Made by a program: the position numbers and the translations under genes
The notes under the pieces: model-generated
Database searches by the model: none
The model's input: only the letters and a program-made list of their open reading frames with translations
What the model was told of the DNA's origin: nothing
Assembly (NCBI RefSeq): GCF_903643065.1
Contig: NZ_CAHJWX010000001.1
Coordinates: 1-29,423, forward strand
DNA length: 29,423 nt
Source: Sphingomonas bacterium
Lineage (GTDB): Bacteria; Pseudomonadota; Alphaproteobacteria; Sphingomonadales; Sphingomonadaceae
Direction of reading: 5' to 3'
Part shown: positions 7,827 to 15,269 of the stretch, piece by piece
Layout: the number at the start of each line of letters is the position of its first letter
Position numbering within the stretch: the stretch's first letter is position 1

Positions 7827-8385
7827 GGCGCGGTTCGCCGTGGCAGACACGCCCCTTGCCGGCCTGAAGCTGGTCACGCGCGCCATGCGGGGCGACGAAC
7901 GCGGTTTCCTGTCGCGGCTCTACTGCGCCGACGAACTGGCCGGAGCAGGGTTCGATCGACCGATCGCGCAGATCAACCAGACGTTGACGCGCGCGCCCGG
8001 CTTGATCCGGGGAATGCACTTCCAGCATGCCCCCCATGCGGAGGACAAATTCGTCAGCGTGCTCCGCGGCGAGGTGCTGGACGTCGCGGTGGACCTGCGC
8101 GCGGGCTCGCCCACCTTTTTACGCTGGCATGCCGAGCGGTTATCGGCAGAAAATCGGCGCTCGTTCTTCATCCCGCGCGGTTTCGCGCACGGCTTTCAGA
8201 CACTCACAGCTGATTGCGAGCTGTTCTACCTCCATACTTGTCGGTACGCGCCGGAAGCGGAAGGCGGGTTAAATCCGTTTGATCCGCGGCTTGCGATCAG
8301 CTGGCCGCTCCCGGCCGCCGACGTATCGGCTCGTGACCGGAACCACCCCATGCTTACCGTTGATTTCGCAGGGATCACCTTATGA
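7819..8385 (+). CDS. RmlC-like sugar 3,5-epimerase (NDP-4-keto-6-deoxyhexose epimerase family)
   Basis: The 188-residue cupin protein resembles dTDP-4-dehydrorhamnose 3,5-epimerase. It has GDERGFLSRLYCADEL, the active-site RGMHFQHAPHAEDKFV with H67, DVAVDLRAGSPTFLRWH, FFIPRGFAHGFQTL and a C-terminal N-P-F-D-P-R-L-A-I-S-W-P segment. Lying between CDP-glucose 4,6-dehydratase and a C-methyltransferase, it probably acts on a CDP-4-keto-6-deoxyhexose, epimerising C3, C5 or both. The start is uncertain: TTG at 7819 agrees best with the family N-terminus (x-x-x-R-F-x-V-A-D-T-P-L-A-G-L) and overlaps rfbG by 8 bases. GTG at 7840 is the alternative. The stop overlaps the next start as ATGA. Confidence 0.82.
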   Translation: MLEARFAVADTPLAGLKLVTRAMRGDERGFLSRLYCADELAGAGFDRPIAQINQTLTRAPGLIRGMHFQHAPHAEDKFVSVLRGEVLDVAVDLRAGSPTFLRWHAERLSAENRRSFFIPRGFAHGFQTLTADCELFYLHTCRYAPEAEGGLNPFDPRLAISWPLPAADVSARDRNHPMLTVDFAGITL

Positions 8386-9608
8386 ACTGTCGTCATTGCG
8401 GCGCCCCGCTGGCGTTGCCGCTGATCGACTTGGGGTCGTCGCCGCCGTCCAACTCTTATCTGAGCCGAGCCGCATTGTCGTTTCCAGAGACCTGGTACCC
8501 GCTGCGGGTTGCGGTATGCGAGACATGCTGGCTGGTTCAGACGGAAGATTTCGCGAAACGAGACGAGTTCTTCTCGGGGGAATACGCCTATTTCTCTTCC
8601 TTCTCGACCAGTTGGCTGCGCCATTCAGAGGCGTATGTGGCCAACATGACGAATATGCTGGGTTTGGGTCCGCAGTCGCTGGTGGTGGAGGTCGCGGCGA
8701 ATGACGGGTACCTACTCCAATATGTGACGGCGCGCGGCATTGGCGCCCTTGGCGTCGAGCCGACCGCCAGCACCGCAGCCGCTGCGCGTGAGAAGGGCAT
8801 CGAAATCGTCGAGGAGTTCTTTGGCGCCGAACTGGCTCGCCTGCTGGTTAGCGAGGGTCGCGCAGCGGACCTGACGGCTGCCAATAACGTGTTGGCGCAC
8901 GTGCCCGACATCAACGACTTCGTGGCTGGTTTTGCGATCCTGTTGAAGCCGAATGGCGTGGCCACTTTCGAGTTCCCGCATCTCGTCAACTTGGTCCAGC
9001 AGCATCAGTTCGACACAATCTACCACGAGCATTATTCGTATTTGTCGCTGACCGCGGTTGAGCACATCTTCGTGGCCAACGGCCTGCCCGTCTTCGATGT
9101 GGAGGAGGTTGGTACCCATGGCGGCTCGCTTCGGGTGTACGCGCAGCGCGCGGACACGGGCACCCGCCCGGTTTCTCCACGCGTGGCAGCGCTGCTGGAA
9201 GCCGAACGCATCGCAGGGATCGCGACGCCTGCCTATTACACAAGGCTGCAAGATCAGGCGGAAACCATCGCCGACGCGCTCAACGACTTTCTGATCGACG
9301 TGCGCCGCCAAGGCAAGAGCGTCGCGGGCTACGGCGCGGCCGCCAAGGGCAACACCTTGCTCAACTTCGCCGGCATCCGCCCTCACCTCCTGCCCTGGGT
9401 GGTGGATCGCAATCCGGCGAAACTGGGGAAGTTCCTGCCCGGCAGTCGGATCCCGGTGGTCGGCGAGGAGAGGCTGCGCGAGGAGAGGCCGGACTACATT
9501 CTGATCCTACCCTGGAATCTGCGCGACGAGGTGACGCAGCAATTGTCCTACGCCCGTGAGTGGGGTGCTCGTTTCGTGACCGCGATCCCGGAGCTTGTGG
9601 TCACGTGA
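8382..9608 (+). CDS. Sugar C-methyltransferase (SAM-dependent, zinc-binding N-domain; TylC3/NovU-type family)
   Basis: The 408-residue protein has three parts typical of nucleotide-sugar C-methyltransferases. First is a zinc-binding N-domain with C3, C6, C46 and C49 (C-R-H-C ... C-E-T-C). Next is a SAM-binding methyltransferase core with VVEVAANDGYLLQ (near 107) and N-N-V-L-A-H-V-P-D-I-N-D. The conserved HEHYSYLS is followed by a C-terminal domain with GYGAAAKGNTLLNF and a V-V-D-R-N-P-A-K segment. This family adds a methyl group to a carbon next to the keto group of a 4-keto-6-deoxy sugar nucleotide, most often C3. Here the substrate would be CDP-linked. It starts at ATGA inside the epimerase stop and its own stop overlaps the next start. 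The exact carbon cannot be inferred. Confidence 0.88.
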   Translation: MNCRHCGAPLALPLIDLGSSPPSNSYLSRAALSFPETWYPLRVAVCETCWLVQTEDFAKRDEFFSGEYAYFSSFSTSWLRHSEAYVANMTNMLGLGPQSLVVEVAANDGYLLQYVTARGIGALGVEPTASTAAAAREKGIEIVEEFFGAELARLLVSEGRAADLTAANNVLAHVPDINDFVAGFAILLKPNGVATFEFPHLVNLVQQHQFDTIYHEHYSYLSLTAVEHIFVANGLPVFDVEEVGTHGGSLRVYAQRADTGTRPVSPRVAALLEAERIAGIATPAYYTRLQDQAETIADALNDFLIDVRRQGKSVAGYGAAAKGNTLLNFAGIRPHLLPWVVDRNPAKLGKFLPGSRIPVVGEERLREERPDYILILPWNLRDEVTQQLSYAREWGARFVTAIPELVVT

Positions 9609-10438
9609 CGGTGGCCGTCACCGGGGCGGCGGGCTTCGTCGGCGCACACGTGATACGCGCGCTGGTGGCGCGGGGCGAGGAAGTGGTGGGAGTGGACCGC
9701 GCCGCGCCGCGTGCCCCCGTGCCCGGCGTTCGCTACGTCCAGCTGGATATGGAAGATGCGGGGTCGGGCGCTTTCCGCGCGATGGGGTCACCCGATCAGC
9801 TCGTCCATCTCGCCTGGGGCGGCCTACCTAACTACCTGTCGCGTCACCATTACGAGCGCGAGTTGCCGCTCCACTACCGTTTCCTGGCGACGGTCACGGA
9901 TTCAGGGTTGCCGGCCATGCTGGTGACGGGCACCTGTTACGAATATGGCATGGTGGACGGCGAACTGGCCGAAGATCGGGCACCGCAGCCCGCCAACCCT
10001 TATGCCTGGGCTAAGACAGCGCTGCTCGACCAACTCCGGTTTCTTCAGGCGGAGCGATCGTTCGCGCTCACTTGGGCGAGGTTGTTCTATGTATGGGGGG
10101 AGGGTCAGGCATCATCCTCCCTTTACCCGCTGCTCGGCGCGGCGATCGCGCGCGGCGACCGGACGTTCCCCATGTCAGCGGGAGAGCAACTGCGTGACTA
10201 TCTGCCGGTGACGGAGGTGGCGACAATCCTGGCGGCACTGGCTTCCCGGCGCGGCGACGACGGCGTGGTCAACATCTGTTCTGGTACGCCTGTGTCGGTC
10301 CGGACGCTGGTAGAACGCTGGATCTCGCAGAGCGGTGCCGATATCGTCCCCGATCTCGGGCACTATTCCTATCCGACTTACGAGCCGCTCGCCTTCTGGG
10401 GCTCGTCCGCCAAGCGTCGCGCGCTGCTGGGCGACTGA
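9605..10438 (+). CDS. NAD(P)-dependent SDR, probable CDP-4-keto-sugar reductase
   Basis: The 277-residue extended SDR begins at a GTG overlapping the preceding stop (GTGA), with the cofactor loop AVTGAAGFVGAHVI at the very N-terminus. The catalytic Y-x-x-x-K is in NPYAWAKTALLDQL, preceded by TGTCYEYG; LRDYLPV and VVNICSGTPVSVRTLVERW match the C-terminal half. Being the last step of the CDP-sugar block and following the C-methyltransferase, it most likely reduces the 4-keto group to finish the activated sugar. A 4-epimerase or other SDR role cannot be excluded from sequence. Only two bases separate its stop from the flippase start, so it is clearly in the same operon. Confidence 0.8.
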   Translation: MTVAVTGAAGFVGAHVIRALVARGEEVVGVDRAAPRAPVPGVRYVQLDMEDAGSGAFRAMGSPDQLVHLAWGGLPNYLSRHHYERELPLHYRFLATVTDSGLPAMLVTGTCYEYGMVDGELAEDRAPQPANPYAWAKTALLDQLRFLQAERSFALTWARLFYVWGEGQASSSLYPLLGAAIARGDRTFPMSAGEQLRDYLPVTEVATILAALASRRGDDGVVNICSGTPVSVRTLVERWISQSGADIVPDLGHYSYPTYEPLAFWGSSAKRRALLGD

Positions 10439-10440
10439 GG

Positions 10441-11937
10441 ATGGGCAGGACCGTGCTGGCCATTCTGTCAGGGCGCATCTGGATGGCGGGCATGAACTTT
10501 CTCTTCGTGCCCTTCTACATCCGCTTCCTCGGCATCGAGGCTTATGGCCTGATCGGATTTTTTGCCACGGTGATGGCCACCTTCGCCTTGCTTGATCTCG
10601 GTCTGTCGCTGACGATCAATCGCGAACTGGCGCGCCGCGCCGGCGACCTCGGCGCGCGCGGGGCTTCGCGCGATCTATTGCGCACGCTCGAGGCGGTATA
10701 TTGGTCGGTCGCGGTAGTGGTCGGCGGTGTCATCGCCCTCGCCGCCCCGCTGATCGTGCGCCATTGGCTCAACGTGAAGGGCATGCCCGTCGAGACGGCG
10801 ATCGCCGCGGTACGGGTGATGGGGCTGACCGCTTTGCTGCGCTGGCCGGTGCCCCTGTACGTCGGCGCGCTGTTGGGATTGCAACGTCAGGTTCTGTTGA
10901 GCGCCATCACCGCCGCTGGCGCGACGCTGGGCTCGGGCGGAGCCGCGTTGATCCTCCTGCTTGGCGCGCGGCAAGTCGCCGTCTTTTTTCTGTGGCAAGC
11001 CGTCGCGGCGGGCGCGATGGTGGTGGTGCTGCGCGCGATGGTTTGGCGCAGTTTGGCGATGCCGGGTCATGTGGCGACCCCGCGCTGGAGCAGCATGGGG
11101 TCGACGGTCGGCTTCTCGGCCGGCGTGACGAGCATCACTCTCCTGTCCATCCTGGTCGGACAGCTTGACAAGGTCGTGCTGGCACGCGCGCTGCCGCTGG
11201 GTGTGTTCGGCTTCTACACGCTGGCGAGCGCGATTGCCGTGACCGTCAGCACCGCAGGATCGGCGATGGAGGGTGCGGCTTTCCCCGCCATCGCACGGCT
11301 GGTGGCCGAGGACGCGACGGCGGCGATCGCCCGACTGTACCATGCCGCTACGCAAGGGCTCGTGCTGATCGTCGTGCCCGCGGCGGTCACGGTGATCCTA
11401 TTCGCGCCGGAGCTGCTCGCCTTCTATCTTCGTGATCCGGCGGTGGCGGCGGGAACCGCGCCGCTGCTGCGGGTGCTGATGACCGGGCATGCGGTTCTTG
11501 CGCTGATGTTCCTGCCGCTGTCGCTTCAGCTTGCCCATGGCTGGACCAGCCTGTCGATCTACAAAAACACATTGTCACTGGTGATCTTCGCGCCGGTGCT
11601 GCTCGTGCTCGTGCATCGCTTGGGCGCGATGGGCGGCGCGGTGACGTGGCTGTTGCTGACGCTGAGCTATCTCGTGATCGAGATTCCGGTGATGCATCGC
11701 CGGCTGTTGCCGGGCGAGCAGTGGCGCTGGTATTTGGGGGACATTGCCTGGCCGGCGCTGGTCGCGGTGGGGGTGCTGGGCGCAGTGCGGCTTGCGCTGC
11801 CGTCGGGGGCGAGTTCCTGGCCGGCAATGGCGGTGATCGGCGGCGGCTGGATGCTGGCGGCCATCGCCTGCGCGATGGCGCTGCCGACGCCACGCGCGGC
11901 GGTGCTGGCGCGCGCACGCGGGCTCGCCGCTCGATGA
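10441..11937 (+). CDS. wzx: Wzx-type lipid-linked oligosaccharide flippase
   Basis: The 498-residue protein is strongly hydrophobic across its length, with about 12 to 14 predicted membrane segments. The N-terminal region, SGRIWMAGMNFLFVPFYIRF followed by L-G-I-E-A-Y-G-L, then DLGLSLTINRELARRAG, is the typical start of polysaccharide flippases of the MATE-like MOP superfamily. LVGQLDKVVLARALPLGVFG in the middle matches the fifth to seventh helix region. It would flip the undecaprenyl-linked repeat unit to the periplasm for the Wzy polymerase. The ATG lies 2 bases after the preceding stop. It ends the plus-strand block that starts with rfbF; the next gene is convergent. This is the only flippase in the window. 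Confidence 0.9.
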   Translation: MGRTVLAILSGRIWMAGMNFLFVPFYIRFLGIEAYGLIGFFATVMATFALLDLGLSLTINRELARRAGDLGARGASRDLLRTLEAVYWSVAVVVGGVIALAAPLIVRHWLNVKGMPVETAIAAVRVMGLTALLRWPVPLYVGALLGLQRQVLLSAITAAGATLGSGGAALILLLGARQVAVFFLWQAVAAGAMVVVLRAMVWRSLAMPGHVATPRWSSMGSTVGFSAGVTSITLLSILVGQLDKVVLARALPLGVFGFYTLASAIAVTVSTAGSAMEGAAFPAIARLVAEDATAAIARLYHAATQGLVLIVVPAAVTVILFAPELLAFYLRDPAVAAGTAPLLRVLMTGHAVLALMFLPLSLQLAHGWTSLSIYKNTLSLVIFAPVLLVLVHRLGAMGGAVTWLLLTLSYLVIEIPVMHRRLLPGEQWRWYLGDIAWPALVAVGVLGAVRLALPSGASSWPAMAVIGGGWMLAAIACAMALPTPRAAVLARARGLAAR

Positions 11938-12057
11938 AGTGTTTCACGTGCGACCGATCGGCCGCGATTCGTCGAAGCGCCGCGCAATGCCGATGCTTTT
12001 ATCGATGCAGGCCAGCTTTCTGAAGCGCCTCCCCCCTTGTCCTGTTCTCGGGCTCGG

Positions 12058-13002
12058 TCAGAGGGCGGGGTCCGGCCAGCCCGACCGGGACAATCGCGCG
12101 CGCAGGGCATCTGCGTCCGTCATTCCCCGGAACTTGCCCAGCAGCGACCGCTTCAGAAACGGAAAGCCCCGATCCATCAAGTCCAGCGGCGAGCCCAGCG
12201 TGGGGTCGCCACTGACGTCGATGGGATGATCCCGTGCCGTCTCCGGCCGCAGTCGCACTCCGATGCGCTGTTTCCAGCTCGGCGAGGCGGGCCGCACGGG
12301 CATGTAAAAAAACGAGCCCACGCTCATCTCGGCGCTGGCCACCCGCGCGAGCCACGTCTCCTGGGCTACCACCACCGAGCTGAAGTCGTTGTAGCACCAG
12401 TCAGGCGACAGCACCGCCGATAACGCCGCCACGCGCGCGGGGCTCACGTCCTTCAGCACGAAGGCGAAGGAGGAGACATGGTTCTCCACTGTCGCGGACG
12501 CCATGAATCCGGTCAGATCCCAACGCGCGCGGGCCACGTGACCGTCCATGTCGCCGAACGGGCCAAAGACGGAGTCGTTCTGAACATAAGCCGTGGCACC
12601 TGGCGAGTGCGTCGCGATCAGCCGAAGCCCCAAGCCATAGGCCGAGAAATCGAAGCCCGGCAGACCCTTCCATGCGACCGCGTCCGCCAAGTCGAAATTG
12701 GGTAGGTCGGCTGGTGACGACGTGGCGCAGATGACGAGCAGCCCGCCCGCAAGCGCGCGCACCCGGGCCAGTATCGCTTCTTGGTCCCGATCAAGCCGTC
12801 CGGTGGGCACGAACAGGAACAGCAGATTCCACCGGTCGCGCGGAGCGGGTGGGCGCAGCACGGCGAACGGCGGCGCGGGACGGCGCGCGGTCCATCGCCT
12901 CTGTAGGCGTAGTCGTCGAATTTGGAGCGACGGATGCGACGACGTAAAGGTCCAGTCGCACTCCAGCAGCGAGGCGGGCGAGCGGATCACCGTTCGCGTC
13001 AC
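12058..13002 (-). CDS. RgpF-like (rhamnan synthesis protein F family) protein, probable glycosyltransferase
   Basis: The 314-residue protein shows the hallmarks of the rhamnan synthesis F family: GLPGFDFSAYGLGL near 113-126, a YVQNDSVFGPFGDMDG segment (NDSVFGPF at 142-149), a central S-S-F-A-F-V-L segment, and GFPFLKRSLL at 279-288. In streptococci RgpF takes part in rhamnose polymer assembly; related proteins are common in surface polysaccharide loci. GTG at 13002 is preferred because it overlaps the stop of the upstream glycosyltransferase gene (GTGA); an ATG at 13101 would intrude about 100 bases into it. It is the last gene of the minus-strand block and meets the flippase gene tail to tail. 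Rhamnose as substrate is suggested only by the D-rhamnose genes elsewhere in the cluster. Confidence 0.7.
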   Translation of the reverse strand: MTRTVIRSPASLLECDWTFTSSHPSLQIRRLRLQRRWTARRPAPPFAVLRPPAPRDRWNLLFLFVPTGRLDRDQEAILARVRALAGGLLVICATSSPADLPNFDLADAVAWKGLPGFDFSAYGLGLRLIATHSPGATAYVQNDSVFGPFGDMDGHVARARWDLTGFMASATVENHVSSFAFVLKDVSPARVAALSAVLSPDWCYNDFSSVVVAQETWLARVASAEMSVGSFFYMPVRPASPSWKQRIGVRLRPETARDHPIDVSGDPTLGSPLDLMDRGFPFLKRSLLGKFRGMTDADALRARLSRSGWPDPAL

Positions 13003-14084
13003 CGGCTCAGCCGATCCCGCCAGCGTGCCAGTCCGAACTTTCCGTGCAGCTTGACGTGGCGCAGTGTCCGGTGGAGCTGGCCCTTTGCCTGGTATGACCA
13101 ATGGTCTGGCCGCGCCTTGCCGCCTAAGTCTTCAAGCCGCCGGCGCAGGCCCGCCACCCGTTCCCGGTTTGCCGGCGTCAGCGTGCGCAGTACGGCGGGC
13201 GCGTCGAACAGGTATAGCTCGCGCCCAATCCAAGTCTGCAGGGCCGCACGGCCCGTGTCGCTCTGCCTGATTTCCGGGAACTCGGCCACGAACAGGTCCA
13301 CGAAGCCGGCATAGGCCTCGACCTGATCATTGATCTTTGGCGCGGACATCGATCCGGACGTGCTGCCGGCGTGCAGCCGATAGGCGCAGCCCGTGTCGGT
13401 GCCGGCGTGTTTGTAGCCCAGCCGGGCGAGCCGCAGGAACAGAAGGTGGTCGGCATACAGGATGCGCGGCAGGTGAGGCATCCCGCCGACACGTACATAA
13501 TCACGCGCGCGAAATAAGTAGCCGGTGCCCACCGAGTCCCGGAAGTTCCACGCCATGGCCGCCGCCATGTCGAGCCAGCTTTCCCGCTCGGGGACGGGCT
13601 TGCCCGGTCGGATCGGCCGGCCTTGCACGTCGACCAAGTCGAGCATCATCTGGTACAGCGTAGCGTTTGGATGCGCGCGTGCCATGGCTTTGGCTAGACC
13701 GGCGAAGCGCGGGTAGAACCAGTCGTCATGCCCCACGAAGGTGGTGAGCGGGTTCGATTGTGCGAACCGCTCCGCAACCGCTAGTCCGCGATGCCAGCTA
13801 TGATAGATATCGAGAGGCCGATCCGACTCGATCAGCTCGATTCTGGAATCGTTGAATGCGCGCACCGTGTCGCGTGTCCGGTCGGTGCTGTAATTGTCCA
13901 GCACCACCAGCTGCCAACCCGGATCATCCTGCGCGATCAGGCTTGCCACCAGCTGATGAACATACGGCTCGCCATTTCGCACGGGCAGCACGACCAGAAG
14001 CGGCGACTCGTCGGCGCGCGCGCTTGGGGGTGGAAAGGGCATGGTCATGGGCGTCGCTATAGGCGGATGATTGATGCGGGTCAC
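12999..14084 (-). CDS. Family 2 glycosyltransferase (sister of the upstream GT2)
   Basis: The 361-residue protein has a GT-A fold start, LVVLPVRNGEPYVHQLVASL, the nucleotide-binding WQLVVLDNYSTDRT and the acidic HDDWF (residues 119-123, D-x-D equivalent). The middle region SVGTGYLFRARDYVRVGGMP, LYADHLLFLRLARLGYK and YRLHAGSTSG aligns segment for segment with the neighbouring upstream gene. It would add one sugar to the lipid-linked repeat on the cytoplasmic side of the membrane. GTG at 14084 overlaps the upstream stop (GTGA), giving an unconserved 28-residue lead; ATG at 14048 or 14042 would give a tighter start and remains possible. The stop overlaps the next start by GTGA. Donor and acceptor are unknown. 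Confidence 0.87.
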   Translation of the reverse strand: MTRINHPPIATPMTMPFPPPSARADESPLLVVLPVRNGEPYVHQLVASLIAQDDPGWQLVVLDNYSTDRTRDTVRAFNDSRIELIESDRPLDIYHSWHRGLAVAERFAQSNPLTTFVGHDDWFYPRFAGLAKAMARAHPNATLYQMMLDLVDVQGRPIRPGKPVPERESWLDMAAAMAWNFRDSVGTGYLFRARDYVRVGGMPHLPRILYADHLLFLRLARLGYKHAGTDTGCAYRLHAGSTSGSMSAPKINDQVEAYAGFVDLFVAEFPEIRQSDTGRAALQTWIGRELYLFDAPAVLRTLTPANRERVAGLRRRLEDLGGKARPDHWSYQAKGQLHRTLRHVKLHGKFGLARWRDRLSR

Positions 14085-15100
14085 CGCCGCCGACGCTGGC
14101 CCCACCAGTGATGGCGCAGGAATTGCTGCGTGGCGTTGAAGCGTCGAAGAGTGACGAACAGGCGTGCTGGCTTATAGGGCTGGCCCACCAGCGTGGCTGC
14201 GGGCACGCCGTCGGCCACTTCATCGTACAGGGCCAGCAGGTCGGTCAGCCCGGCGCGCTCGCCAGGCCCGAACGTGGCACGGATCACGGGCACGGTCAGT
14301 ACCGACAATTCACGCGCGAGCAGAGCGGCGATCGCCGAGCGGCCAGCGTCCGTATCCGCGAAGCTTGCGAGCTCGTCTCGCATGATTCGGATGAACTCCT
14401 GCATGGCGCGAAGATGGGCGGCGTGCTTCTCCCGGCTGGGTGTGCCGGATGTGCTAGACCCGTGCCGCCGGTAGGAAAACCGGCTGGTCAGCGTACAGGC
14501 CTTGTACGCCAATCGCGTCAAGCGCGTGAACACCAGCCAATCGGCGTAGAGCAGCATGGGCAGGTCGGGAATCCCGCCCACCCGCCGCCAGTCGCCCGCG
14601 CGGAACACATAGCCCGTGCCAAAGCTGTCGCGCAGCGACCAGCACAGCTGACCCAGCAGCGAGGTCCAGCCTTCTTGCTCGGGGACCGGTCGGCAGGGCC
14701 GCGTACGGCCGTCATTCTCGTCGATCAAATCGAACAACGTTTGATATAAGGAGGCGTCCGGGTGCTCGGTCACCAGCCGCGCGATGTCGGCGAGGAAATT
14801 GGGGTGGAACAGGTCGTCATGACCCAGGATGGTGACCAGTCGGTCGGCCGGCTCGTTCGCCATCAAGTCGTGGGCGCGGTGCCAATTGGCGTGGATCGGT
14901 AGCGGCTCGTTCGCGGGAATAACGGTGATGCGCGGGTCATGGTAGCGCGCCAGGCGCTCGGACGTCCCATCAGTACTGGCGTTTTCGAGAACGACCAGCC
15001 GCCATGCCGTGTGCGATTGGGCAAGGACGCTGTGGATCGCGGCGTCCACATGATGCCCTCCGTTGCGGACCGGTAGATAGACGACGAACTCGGGAAACAT
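14081..15100 (-). CDS. Family 2 glycosyltransferase
   Basis: The 339-residue protein opens directly with the GT-A strand, FVVYLPVRNGGHHVDAAIHS, followed by RLVVLENASTDGTSERL and an HDD motif at 94-96. DSFGTGYVFRAGDWRRVGGI, LYADWLVFTRLTRLAYK and YRRHGSSTSG match the downstream sister gene. The ATG at 15100 is clearly right: the open frame extends about 500 bases further upstream, but only as the antisense of the lyase gene and its control region, without protein-like features. It heads the three-gene minus-strand unit, facing away from the beta-helix protein gene across a 169-base control region. It probably contributes one linkage in the repeat unit; sugar specificity cannot be read. Confidence 0.88.
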   Translation of the reverse strand: MFPEFVVYLPVRNGGHHVDAAIHSVLAQSHTAWRLVVLENASTDGTSERLARYHDPRITVIPANEPLPIHANWHRAHDLMANEPADRLVTILGHDDLFHPNFLADIARLVTEHPDASLYQTLFDLIDENDGRTRPCRPVPEQEGWTSLLGQLCWSLRDSFGTGYVFRAGDWRRVGGIPDLPMLLYADWLVFTRLTRLAYKACTLTSRFSYRRHGSSTSGTPSREKHAAHLRAMQEFIRIMRDELASFADTDAGRSAIAALLARELSVLTVPVIRATFGPGERAGLTDLLALYDEVADGVPAATLVGQPYKPARLFVTLRRFNATQQFLRHHWWGQRRRR

Positions 15101-15138
15101 CGGAGACTCTCGTTCGACGCTGGGCCGGTCGCTCCTTT

Positions 15139-15255
15139 GCGCATATGCCCCAAGGGATGCAACGAAGGCGCAGCCGGGCAGGATGCCTTGCCTTTCCGAA
15201 AACGATACCGCATCCGGCGCGCGATGAGGTTTCGGCAGCTCCAGCGCATATGCGC
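15139..15255. promoter_or_regulatory. Two identical palindromes 105 bp apart in a divergent control region
   Basis: GCGCATATGC occurs at 15139-15148 and again at 15244-15253, where it is extended to the perfect 12-bp palindrome GCGCATATGCGC (15244-15255). The two sites are 105 bases apart start to start, about ten helical turns, and lie between the minus-strand glycosyltransferase gene and the beta-helix protein gene. Identical palindromes on one face of the DNA in a divergent promoter region are what a dimeric regulator that loops DNA would need. No regulator gene is present in the window, so the function is a guess. Confidence 0.4.
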
Positions 15256-15269
15256 CCCTCGGCCTGATC

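Noticed and set aside
11938..12057. Possible terminator between convergent flippase and RgpF-like genes
   Set aside because: No GC stem followed by a T tract was found in this 120-base gap.
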